Source: Chryseobacterium viscerum (GTDB taxonomy: Bacteria > Bacteroidota > Bacteroidia > Flavobacteriales > Weeksellaceae). Taken from it: a stretch of 64,000 bases of DNA. The notes under the pieces were generated by a model. That model made no database searches. It saw nothing but the letters and a program-made list of their open reading frames with translations, and had not been told where the DNA came from. The position numbers and the translations under genes are program-made. Positions 1 to 7,550 of the stretch are shown piece by piece. The first letter of the stretch is position 1. Every line of letters begins with the position of its first letter. Where the stretch lies: the NCBI RefSeq assembly GCF_025949665.1, contig NZ_JAPDFT010000001.1:124001-188000 (forward strand). Reading direction: 5' to 3'.

Positions 1-201
1 CAAAGGAGCAAATATTTTTTTAGCTTCATGAATGGCGGGATGGGAGTCAGTATAAGTATCAATAGCTCTATGCAGGGTGATTCCATCCTGAATATCTTTC
101 GGGAAAGAAAAACGATCTCTGTTACGGATAAAATCTTCGAGAAATTGACCCACGATCTGTCCGTCGGTAAAAGAAAGAAAAGAATGCGCCAGATAATTCA
201 T
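1..201 (-). CDS. AcpH-like ACP phosphodiesterase family protein (partial)
   Basis: The first 67 codons of a minus-strand gene that runs off the left edge. Translation begins MNYLAHSFLSF and contains LHRAIDTYTDSHP. This is the N-terminal pattern of the AcpH/DUF479 family, whose E. coli member removes the phosphopantetheine group from acyl carrier protein. The start is the ATG at 199-201. The family is usually about 190-200 residues, so roughly two thirds is missing. Enzymatic function is inferred from family resemblance; many Bacteroidota members are untested. Confidence 0.72.
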   Translation of the reverse strand, partial: MNYLAHSFLSFTDGQIVGQFLEDFIRNRDRFSFPKDIQDGITLHRAIDTYTDSHPAIHEAKKIFAPL

Positions 202-241
202 AATTTAAAGGTATGAATTAAATGTGAGTTTTGATATAGTG

Positions 242-416
242 AATAGTGAATCCGCTTCGCTCGTGAATTTTTTATCAACCTCCCAATTGACCATTGACTT
301 GCACAGCAAGATTGACCATTCACAATTTTATCAATAGTGAATCCGCTTCGCTTGTGAATTTTTATTCACGTTCCAATTGACTATTGACTTGCGTAGCAAA
401 ATTGACCATTCACATT
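242..416. repeat. Two tandem copies of a ~91-bp intergenic repeat
   Basis: Unit 1 starts at 242 and unit 2 at 333, a period of 91 bp. Both begin AATAGTGAATCCGCTTCGCT and end ATTGACCATTCACA or a close variant. Copy 2 also holds a perfect small hairpin, GTGAAT-tttt-ATTCAC (354-369), that could help end radA transcription. The two units differ at several positions, so the duplication is not very recent. No reading frame is apparent. It looks like a dispersed intergenic repeat of the genus. Confidence 0.8.
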
Positions 417-1764
417 AAAAAAGCCTCTCATGAAAATCCTCAATCTTACTCACTTCTTCGATCTTTATGCCAAACTTTCTCTTCGGAATTTTATTAAGAT
501 TGGAAACAAATATTTTTTCATAACCCAGTTTTTCAGCTTCAGTAATTCTTTGTTCCACCTGAGCTACAGGACGTATTTCTCCGCTTAGCCCGATTTCTCC
601 TGCAAAGCAGTAATGTTCTGAAATTGCAATATCTTCATTGGATGAAAGAACAGAAGCTACTACTGCCAGATCCAGTGCCGGGTCGTCTGTTTTTATTCCT
701 CCAGTAATATTCAGGAAAACGTCTTTAGCTCCAAGCTGGAAACCTGCTCTTTTTTCCAGTACAGCCAAAAGCATATTCAATCTTTTGGAATCAAAACCGG
801 TGGAACTTCTTTGAGGAGTACCATAAACGGCAGTACTTACCAGTGCCTGAATCTCCAGAAGCATAGGACGGTTTCCTTCCAGGGTTACCGCAACGGAGTT
901 TCCGGAAAGTTCTTCAAATTTCTTGGTGATCAGAATTTCAGAAGGATTTTTAATCTCTTTCAATCCCTGAGAAACCATTTCATAGATACCAATCTCGGAA
1001 GTAGATCCGAAACGGTTTTTATTAGCTCTCAGCAATCTGAAAAGGTGATTTCGGTCTCCATCAAAATTCAAAACCACATCCACCATATGTTCCAGTACCT
1101 TTGGTCCGGCAATCTGACCATCTTTGGTGATGTGCCCTACAAGAAATACAGGAGTATTATTTTCTTTGGCATATTTGATGATCTCATTGGAGCATTCGCG
1201 GATTTGGGAAACGGTTCCCGGTGAACTCTCTATCAGTTGAGACTGCAGGGTTTGAATGGAATCAATGATCATAAAATCAGGTTCCAGTTTTTTTGCCTCA
1301 TGAAGGATTTTTTCCAATGATGTTTCAGTGAAAAGAAAGCAGTTTGGATTTTGAATATCCGTAAGCCTGTCTGCTCTCATCTTGATCTGAGAGGCACTTT
1401 CTTCCCCCGAAACATAGAAGATTTTTTTCTTCATTTTCAAAGCAAGCTGAAGCAGAAGAGTAGACTTTCCGATTCCCGGTTCACCACCAATCAAAGTAAC
1501 GGAACCTAAAACAATTCCGCCTCCTAAAACGCGGTTCAATTCATCAGAAGGAGTTTTTATTCTCGGCTCTTCACTCGTTACCACTTCAACAATATTGATT
1601 ACATGTTGTTTGGTTTTTGAGAAAGGAGGAGTTTTATGAGAAGGTTTTTCAACCACTTCTTCCACCAGAGTGTTCCATTCTCCACAGTTTTTACATTGTC
1701 CGAGCCATTGTGGGTATTGAGTTCCGCAGTTTTGACAGAAATATGCTGTTTTCAGTTTTGCCAT
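415..1764 (-). CDS. radA: DNA repair protein RadA
   Basis: RadA/Sms is a RecA-like ATPase that promotes branch migration in recombinational repair. The 449 residues are normal length. An N-terminal C4 zinc finger (Cys10, Cys13, Cys24, Cys27) is followed by a Walker A motif GEPGIGKST at about residues 94-102, the RadA-specific KNRFG motif near residue 250, and a C-terminal Lon-protease-like domain. The ATG at 1764 is the first start and places the zinc finger at the usual position. It is transcribed alone, with a repeat unit directly downstream and the divergent YceI-family gene upstream. Confidence 0.97.
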   Translation of the reverse strand: MAKLKTAYFCQNCGTQYPQWLGQCKNCGEWNTLVEEVVEKPSHKTPPFSKTKQHVINIVEVVTSEEPRIKTPSDELNRVLGGGIVLGSVTLIGGEPGIGKSTLLLQLALKMKKKIFYVSGEESASQIKMRADRLTDIQNPNCFLFTETSLEKILHEAKKLEPDFMIIDSIQTLQSQLIESSPGTVSQIRECSNEIIKYAKENNTPVFLVGHITKDGQIAGPKVLEHMVDVVLNFDGDRNHLFRLLRANKNRFGSTSEIGIYEMVSQGLKEIKNPSEILITKKFEELSGNSVAVTLEGNRPMLLEIQALVSTAVYGTPQRSSTGFDSKRLNMLLAVLEKRAGFQLGAKDVFLNITGGIKTDDPALDLAVVASVLSSNEDIAISEHYCFAGEIGLSGEIRPVAQVEQRITEAEKLGYEKIFVSNLNKIPKRKFGIKIEEVSKIEDFHERLF

Positions 1765-1859
1765 ACTGCGAAGTTATAAAAAAGCATTTTTCTTTCAGAA
1801 TCTAAATGGATTTAATATTAAAAACTAATCCATCCACAGTAGAAATATCTTTCATATCT

Positions 1860-1867
1860 TAGCTTTG
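1860..1867 (+). promoter_or_regulatory. Putative -7 element of the YceI-family gene
   Basis: TAGCTTTG matches the Bacteroidota -7 consensus TAnnTTTG and lies 33 bp before the ATG at 1901. I see no convincing TTG element at the matching upstream distance, so the call rests on the -7 box alone. Confidence 0.4.
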
Positions 1868-1900
1868 TTCAATTAAATAGTAATGTAAAATATAATTACA

Positions 1901-2470
1901 ATGAAAAAAGTATTTTTATCTTTCGTATTTGCGCTTTTAAGTATTGTGGCATTTGCACAAGGTACCTGGCAAGTAGACCACATGCATTCTTCTGTCAACT
2001 TCAATATTAAGCATATGGGAATTAGCTTTGTACAGGGAAGGTTTGATAAATTTGACGGTAGAATGGCTAGCAGCGGTGCTAATCTGGATAATGCCGATTT
2101 AAATTTTTCTATAAGTGTTTCTAGCATTAACACCGGAGTGGACATGAGAGACAGACATCTTATAAGCGAAGAGTTTTTCGATGTTGCCAAATATCCTACT
2201 ATTGAATTTAAAAGTTCTTCCGTTACAAAAGATAAAAACAACAATTATATTGTAAAAGGGAAACTGACGATGAAAGGAGTGGAAAAAGAAATCAGTGCTC
2301 CGGTTACATTCGGTGGAATTACAAAGAATAAAGAAGGAAAAGAAATAATGGGAATTCAGACAAAATTTACAGTAAACCGTCTGGATTATGGAATCAAGTA
2401 TGATCCTACAGGAGCTGGAATTGCGAAAGATGTTGAAGTAACAGCTTACTTTGAATTGGTTAAACAGTAA
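1901..2470 (+). CDS. YceI-family periplasmic protein
   Basis: A secreted lipocalin-like protein of 189 residues. Residues 1-19 are a signal peptide ending AFAQ. The mature part starts with GTWQVDHMHSSVNFNIKHMG, the typical YceI opening (WxxDxxHSxxxFxxxHM), and continues as the antiparallel beta barrel with a late YGIKYDPTGAGIAKDVEV stretch. YceI proteins bind polyisoprenoid-like lipids in a periplasmic barrel; the ligand here is unknown. It stands alone between divergent radA and pyrG, with its own terminator. A long antisense frame across it is a shadow. Confidence 0.93.
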   Translation: MKKVFLSFVFALLSIVAFAQGTWQVDHMHSSVNFNIKHMGISFVQGRFDKFDGRMASSGANLDNADLNFSISVSSINTGVDMRDRHLISEEFFDVAKYPTIEFKSSSVTKDKNNNYIVKGKLTMKGVEKEISAPVTFGGITKNKEGKEIMGIQTKFTVNRLDYGIKYDPTGAGIAKDVEVTAYFELVKQ

Positions 2471-2490
2471 CATTGTAAAACATAAAATTG

Positions 2491-2524
2491 AAAAGGTTTT
2501 CCATATTAAGTGGAAAACCTTTTT
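2491..2524 (+). terminator. Terminator after the YceI-family gene
   Basis: Inverted repeat AAAAGGTTTTCC / GGAAAACCTTTT with a short AT loop and terminal T run, 20 bp after the stop codon. Confidence 0.8.
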
Positions 2525-2651
2525 AGTTAATAGACGGAAATCATGTTGGCTATAGCTTTGTTTCATTTGCATATATCAAATTCAGATAAAAATTTTTATC
2601 AGGTTTTATGACTGTTTGAAGGATGTTTTATCATTTTCAAAATGTAAAAAA

Positions 2652-2682
2652 TTGCTTTGTATCTCTTTTTCCCATAACTTTG
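2652..2682 (+). promoter_or_regulatory. Promoter of pyrG
   Basis: TTG at 2652-2654 is separated by 20 bp from TAACTTTG at 2675-2682, matching the Bacteroidota TTG-N17-23-TAnnTTTG promoter. Initiation would fall about 10 bp before the ATG at 2698. This argues against any pyrG start upstream of 2698, although the frame stays open further upstream. Confidence 0.6.
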
Positions 2683-2697
2683 CACAAACCTAATCTA

Positions 2698-4305
2698 ATG
2701 AGTAAAAAGAATACAAAGTACATCTTTGTGACAGGAGGTGTAACTTCATCTTTGGGAAAGGGAATCGTTTCTGCTTCTCTGGGACTTCTACTAAAATCAC
2801 GCGGCTTTAATGTAACGATCCAAAAATTAGATCCTTATATCAATATCGACCCAGGAACTTTGAATCCTTATGAGCACGGAGAGTGTTATGTAACTGAAGA
2901 TGGTGCGGAGACGGATCTGGATTTAGGCCACTACGAGCGTTACCTTGATGCTCCTACATCCCAAAACAACAACGTTACTACAGGGAAAATTTACCAGACT
3001 GTAATTGAAAAAGAAAGAAAAGGAGATTTCCTTGGAAAAACAGTTCAGGTAATTCCTCATATTACTAACGAAATCAAACGTAGAATTAAAATCCTTTCAA
3101 AACAGAACTACGATATCATCATCACTGAGATCGGAGGAACTGTAGGGGATATCGAATCTTTACCATACATTGAGACTGTTCGTCAGTTGAAATGGGAATT
3201 GGGAGAAAGTAATTCTATGGTGATTCACCTTACTTTATTGCCTTATCTGGCTTCAAGTGGAGAATTAAAAACAAAACCATCCCAGCACTCCGTTCGTCAG
3301 TTGATGGAAAGCGGAATTATGGCAGATGTTTTAGTTTGCAGAACAGAGCATAAAATTCCTAAAGATCAGAGAGCAAAACTGGCTCAATTCTGTAACGTTG
3401 CTTTAGAAAACGTTATTGAGTGTAAGGATCTGGAAACCATCTATGAAGTTCCAATGTATCTTCAGAAACAAAATTTTGATGATGTGGTATTGAAAGAGCT
3501 GGATCTGAAAAGTGATAAAACAGCTGATCTTAAAGACTGGAAAAATTTCCTTAAGAAATTCCAGAACCCTAAGAAAACAGTTGAGATTGCATTAGTTGGA
3601 AAATATGTTTCCCTTCAGGATTCCTATATTTCCATTGCTGAAGCTTTCAAACATGCAGGAGCTGACCTTGAAACCGAAGTAAAAGTAAGATGGGTATACA
3701 GTGGAGATATCACAGAAGAGAATATTAAAGATACGCTGAAAGGAGTGAATGGTATCCTTGTAGCTCCAGGATTTGGAGACAGAGGTATTGAAGGAAAAGT
3801 TCTTACTGCAAAATATGCAAGAGAAAATAAAATTCCAATGTTGGGAATCTGTTTAGGAATGCAGATCATGACAGTTGAATTTGCAAGAAATGTTTTAGGA
3901 CATACAAAAGCAAACTCAATGGAATTTGATACCGCAACCCCGGATCCTGTAATTTCTTTAATGGAAGAACAGAAAAATGTAGTAGATAAAGGAGGAACGA
4001 TGCGTCTTGGAGCATGGAAGTGTTCTTTGAAAAATGGTTCTAGACTATTTGATATCTACGGAAGCAAGAATATTTCTGAAAGACACCGTCACCGTTATGA
4101 ATTCAACAGTGATTATCTTCAGGAATTTGAGAAAAATGGTTTCCTTGCTACAGGTACAAATCCTGAAACAGGCTTGGTAGAAGCACTTGAACTACCTGAT
4201 CATCCATTCTATGTGGGAGTTCAGTATCATCCGGAATATAAGAGTACGGTAGCAACACCGCATCCTTTATTCAGAGCTTTCATTAAGGCTTGCGAAAAGA
4301 AATAA
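2698..4305 (+). CDS. pyrG: CTP synthase
   Basis: CTP synthase makes CTP from UTP, ATP and glutamine. The 535 residues start MSKKNTKYIFVTGGV and carry the amidoligase P-loop region GVTSSLGKG at the N-terminus. The C-terminal class I glutamine amidotransferase domain has the nucleophile Cys385 in GICLGMQ and the catalytic HPE (VQYHPEY) near the end. The frame extends upstream to 2623, but the ATG at 2698 fits the family N-terminus and lies just after a good promoter. pyrG followed by yidC is a common flavobacterial arrangement. A strong hairpin separates the two, so they may be separate transcription units. Confidence 0.97.
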   Translation: MSKKNTKYIFVTGGVTSSLGKGIVSASLGLLLKSRGFNVTIQKLDPYINIDPGTLNPYEHGECYVTEDGAETDLDLGHYERYLDAPTSQNNNVTTGKIYQTVIEKERKGDFLGKTVQVIPHITNEIKRRIKILSKQNYDIIITEIGGTVGDIESLPYIETVRQLKWELGESNSMVIHLTLLPYLASSGELKTKPSQHSVRQLMESGIMADVLVCRTEHKIPKDQRAKLAQFCNVALENVIECKDLETIYEVPMYLQKQNFDDVVLKELDLKSDKTADLKDWKNFLKKFQNPKKTVEIALVGKYVSLQDSYISIAEAFKHAGADLETEVKVRWVYSGDITEENIKDTLKGVNGILVAPGFGDRGIEGKVLTAKYARENKIPMLGICLGMQIMTVEFARNVLGHTKANSMEFDTATPDPVISLMEEQKNVVDKGGTMRLGAWKCSLKNGSRLFDIYGSKNISERHRHRYEFNSDYLQEFEKNGFLATGTNPETGLVEALELPDHPFYVGVQYHPEYKSTVATPHPLFRAFIKACEKK

Positions 4306-4335
4306 GGTAATATTTTATCATAATCGTCTATACAT

Positions 4336-4367
4336 AAACTCAAGCTGAGAATAATCAGCTTGAGTTT
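4336..4367 (+). terminator. Terminator after pyrG
   Basis: Perfect 13-bp stem AAACTCAAGCTGA / TCAGCTTGAGTTT with a 6-base loop, 30 bp after the pyrG stop. The T tract afterwards is short. Confidence 0.75.
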
Positions 4368-4483
4368 ATTATATAGTAACATCGTAAAGCATAGAGTTTT
4401 GATAAAAAAACAGTATTTTTGTCAGCTCAAAATTATGTACGTTACAGGTACATCCTAAGTTTAAAATTTTAATATAAAATAAA

Positions 4484-6283
4484 ATGCAACAAAACAACGG
4501 AATCGATAAGAAACAAATGATTAGTTTCGCGGTTTTATGCCTGGTTCTCTTCGGCTTTATGTTCTATTTCCAGAACAAACAAGCGAAAGAAGAGGAGTTA
4601 AAAGCTCAGCAGCAGAAAACAGAACAGGTAAAAAATGCCGTGAAGCAAACTCAGGCAAACAATATCAATCCAAATGTAACTCCTAGCTCAATCCAGACCG
4701 CAAGTCTTGGTAATAATGAATTAAAACTTGAGTTTTCAAGCTTAGGAGGACAGGTTTCCAAAGTAGAGCTTTTAAAGTATAAAGCTTACAACCACAAAAC
4801 AGACAATGCAGATCAGCCACTTTATCTGATCAATAAAAATAACTCAAACTACGGTTTTCAGTTTAAAGATAAAACGGGAAAGGTTATCAATACTAAAGAT
4901 TTAGTTTTCTCACCTACTGTTAATGGAAATGCTGTAACCTTAACTGCAGATTATAATGGTGCTGTAATTCAATTCATTTACACACTACTTCCAAAATACA
5001 CCCTTGATTTTAAAGTAAGAACTCAAGGGCTTTCCAAAATTACTTCAGACAATAAAGCTGATTTCATCTGGGATTATAATGTGAGAAATTTAGAAAAGGG
5101 TAGAGCTCAAGAGCAGTCTCACTCAGAATTTTCTTATGCTTTCAATAATTATAAAGACTATGATTATGATGGAAGAACTACAATGGAAGAAGAGAAAGAA
5201 ACTCTTAACTGGATTGGGGTAAAACAGCAGTTTTTCTCTTCAGTGCTTGAAGCTAAAAACGGATTTACTCAAAGTAAAGGAAATCAGGAAAATGTTGAGG
5301 AAGGAGAATATTTAAAGAAATTCAACTATGAAGGCTTTGTTCAGATGACCGGAAGTGAGCTGAATCAGGATTTTACATGGTATTTCATGCCATTAGACCT
5401 GCCATTACTTAAATCTTATGATAAGAACTTTGATGAAATTCTTCCGTTAGGTTGGTCATTTATCGGAGCAATGAACCGTTACTTCTTCATGTGGCTGTAT
5501 AGTATTATTGCCGCTTGGGGGCTATCAGCAGGTTGGGTTATTTTTGTAATGACAATTATTGTTAAGTTGATCCTGTCGCCAATTATGTATAAGCAGCATA
5601 AATTGAGTGCTATGATGAAGGTTATTCGTCCGGAAATTGATGAAGCAAATGCTAAATTCAAAGATGCTGATCCAATGAAGAAGCAGCAGGCTACGATGGA
5701 GATCTATAGAAAAGCAGGAGTGAATCAGATGGCGGGATGTTTACCGGCGTTAGTTCAGATTCCTATCTTCTATGCTTTGTTTCGTTTCTTCCCGAACTTT
5801 ATTGATCTTAGAGGGCAAGGGTTCTGGTTTGCAAAAGACTTAACAGCTTATGATGATTTGATCAAGCTTCCATTTAAAGTTCCTTTCCTTGGAGATCACT
5901 TAAGTATTTTTGCGTTGGCTTGTACTGTTGTTATTTTGATATATACTGTAATGACTTCAGGGAATATGCAGCAGCCTCAACAGGAAGGAATGCCAAATAT
6001 GAAGGTATTAATGTACATCTTCCCTATTACATTCCTATTCTTCCTTAATACTTCAGCTTCAGGTCTTTCTTGGTATTATTTTGTATCGAATGCTATTAAC
6101 ATCTTAATTATCCTTGTGATTAAATATGTGATTCTGGATGAAAAGAAAATCCACGCTCAGATTCAATCTAATAAGGAAAAACCGAAAGCAGAAGGTAAGT
6201 TCCAGAAGAGAATGAGAGAAATGATGGAGAAAGCTCAGGAACAGCAAAAAACTCAGGAGCAGCAAAGAAATAAGAAAAAATAA
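4484..6283 (+). CDS. yidC: Membrane protein insertase YidC
   Basis: YidC inserts and folds inner-membrane proteins, alone or with SecYEG. The 599 residues contain an N-terminal membrane anchor (about 12-31), a Gln/Lys-rich linker, a large periplasmic beta-sandwich domain (about 70-320), and the conserved C-terminal 60KD_IMP insertase core. That core begins near FFMWLYSIIAAWGLS and includes GCLPALVQIPIFYALF. A highly charged cytoplasmic tail rich in Lys, Gln and Glu ends the protein and probably contacts the ribosome. The ATG at 4484 is the first start. It lies downstream of pyrG and is followed by a strong terminator. Confidence 0.97.
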   Translation: MQQNNGIDKKQMISFAVLCLVLFGFMFYFQNKQAKEEELKAQQQKTEQVKNAVKQTQANNINPNVTPSSIQTASLGNNELKLEFSSLGGQVSKVELLKYKAYNHKTDNADQPLYLINKNNSNYGFQFKDKTGKVINTKDLVFSPTVNGNAVTLTADYNGAVIQFIYTLLPKYTLDFKVRTQGLSKITSDNKADFIWDYNVRNLEKGRAQEQSHSEFSYAFNNYKDYDYDGRTTMEEEKETLNWIGVKQQFFSSVLEAKNGFTQSKGNQENVEEGEYLKKFNYEGFVQMTGSELNQDFTWYFMPLDLPLLKSYDKNFDEILPLGWSFIGAMNRYFFMWLYSIIAAWGLSAGWVIFVMTIIVKLILSPIMYKQHKLSAMMKVIRPEIDEANAKFKDADPMKKQQATMEIYRKAGVNQMAGCLPALVQIPIFYALFRFFPNFIDLRGQGFWFAKDLTAYDDLIKLPFKVPFLGDHLSIFALACTVVILIYTVMTSGNMQQPQQEGMPNMKVLMYIFPITFLFFLNTSASGLSWYYFVSNAINILIILVIKYVILDEKKIHAQIQSNKEKPKAEGKFQKRMREMMEKAQEQQKTQEQQRNKKK

Positions 6284-6300
6284 TTCTTTAATTACATTAT

Positions 6301-6340
6301 AAAAAAAGAGAAGCAAAAAATAATTGCTTCTCTTTTTTTT
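6301..6340 (+). terminator. Terminator after yidC
   Basis: AAAAAAAGAGAAGCAA pairs with TTGCTTCTCTTTTTTT around an 8-base AT loop, 17 bp after yidC. The symmetrical A and T runs could also stop transcription arriving from rnhB on the other strand. Confidence 0.85.
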
Positions 6341-6414
6341 ATTTGAATTTTATTTAGAATGATTTCAAATTTTCAATCTTGGCATGAGAATTTAATAATT
6401 GAAAATGAGTTGTT

Positions 6415-6999
6415 TCAATCATATTTTAGTCTGAAAGATTGTCTGTGATGTGAGGTCGGGCCATGCTTAATAAGGGCTTCCTGGTGTTTTTTTGTTGCAT
6501 AGCCGAAATTGGTGTTCCATCCATATTCCGGATGTTCTTCATGGAGTTGAATCATTAATTTATCCCTATAATTTTTGGCAAGAATAGAGGCTGCAGCAAT
6601 AGATAAAACCTTGGAATCTCCCTTAATAATGCATTGGTGAGGAATATAATTATAGGGATGGAATTTGTTGCCATCTACCAAAATAAGTTCTGGTGTTATT
6701 GTCAGTTTATCCAGTGCACGGTGCATGGCATGAATGCTTGCGTTAAGAATATTATGCTCATCAATAAACGAAGGCGGAAGCTCTGCTATGGCATAGTTTT
6801 TTACATTGTCTTTGATGTAGCTATCCAGTTCCATGCGGGTTTTGAATGTTAATTTTTTTGAATCATTAACAAGATTTTGTTTGAAATCATCATCTAAAAT
6901 TACGGCAGCGGCTACCACCGGACCACTTAAACATCCTCTTCCTACTTCATCACATCCAGCTTCGATGTAAAGGTTCGACCAGTTTTTTATTAGCTCCAT
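6415..6999 (-). CDS. rnhB: Ribonuclease HII
   Basis: RNase HII removes ribonucleotides and RNA primers from DNA. The 194 residues carry the catalytic DEVGRG motif (Asp17, Glu18), followed by LSGPVVAAAV, the VDGN acidic motif near the middle (ELILVDGNKF), and AAASILAK(N)YRD. Length is typical. The start is the ATG at 6999. The gene is alone, convergent with yidC and divergent from the first susC across a long AT-rich gap. Confidence 0.96.
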   Translation of the reverse strand: MELIKNWSNLYIEAGCDEVGRGCLSGPVVAAAVILDDDFKQNLVNDSKKLTFKTRMELDSYIKDNVKNYAIAELPPSFIDEHNILNASIHAMHRALDKLTITPELILVDGNKFHPYNYIPHQCIIKGDSKVLSIAAASILAKNYRDKLMIQLHEEHPEYGWNTNFGYATKKHQEALIKHGPTSHHRQSFRLKYD

Positions 7000-7392
7000 A
7001 TTTATCTAAATAATAGATACAAAATTAAAAAAACAAATATATTAATCTATTTTTTGAGTGAATGATTTTATCAAAATTAACGTGTTATTATGGTAAGGTT
7101 TTTTTTGTCTGGGTTTTTAAATAGCTTAAATTAGCACTTTTTCCTAAAATATGTGTTTTTTTTGATAATAATGCTTTTGTATTGAGATGTTCGTACTTTT
7201 TCTATTTTTTTAAGATAGAAAATAATATAGATTGTATTGGTGATATTTTGATGTTTCCCCATTTTCTTTGATTTATTTAGTTATTTCTTTGATTGGATTT
7301 ATTGTTTGTGCTGTATTTTTGTTGGTTTTGTATGAAAATTATTAATTAACAGTATTGTTATTTTTTTTTAAATAATGTCGATCTATTGGTTG

Positions 7393-7431
7393 TTAATATT
7401 TGTTAAAAAAATATTTTTTAACAAATATTAA
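7393..7431. promoter_or_regulatory. Perfect 18-bp inverted repeat, candidate operator or hairpin
   Basis: TTAATATTTGTTAAAAAA (7393-7410) is exactly mirrored at 7414-7431 with a 3-base spacer. It lies about 60 bp upstream of the conserved susC promoter block. Because it is far from any stop codon and A/T only, a dimeric-regulator site or a cruciform is as plausible as a terminator. The second susC upstream region has only a weaker 9-bp counterpart, TAACAAAAA / TTTTTGTTA, at 12429-12455. Confidence 0.55.
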
Positions 7432-7492
7432 TATTTAATTCAATGTTTTTTTTATCAATAATTTAAATTATTGTAATTTTTTAAGAAAATCC

Positions 7493-7523
7493 TTTGTGTT
7501 TTTAAGAAAGTTTTACAAATTTG
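7493..7523 (+). promoter_or_regulatory. Promoter of first susC
   Basis: TTTG (7493-7496), 19 bp, then CAAATTTG (7516-7523). This is one base from the TAnnTTTG consensus. The same arrangement with the same spacing occurs before the second susC, which supports function. Confidence 0.6.
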
Positions 7524-7550
7524 TAGCCTGTAAAAAATAATTGAATTAAC

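Larger units (their letters stand above)
7000..7550. other. Long AT-rich regulatory region before the first susC
   Basis: This 551-bp gap between rnhB and susC has no plausible gene. It is extremely T-rich on the plus strand. It holds an 18-bp perfect palindrome (7393-7431) and, from 7471, an 80-bp block strongly resembling the block before the second susC (12521-12597). Nothing else was recognised between 7030 and 7390. Confidence 0.6.

Noticed and set aside
811..1224. A 137-codon plus-strand frame inside radA
   Set aside because: It lies wholly antisense to a well-conserved gene and has no family resemblance.
2099..2572. A 157-codon minus-strand frame over the YceI-family gene
   Set aside because: Antisense shadow of a convincing gene; composition is that of a complement, with Cys/Phe-rich content.
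2623..2697. Upstream extension of pyrG
   Set aside because: The promoter lies inside it and the family N-terminus begins at 2698.
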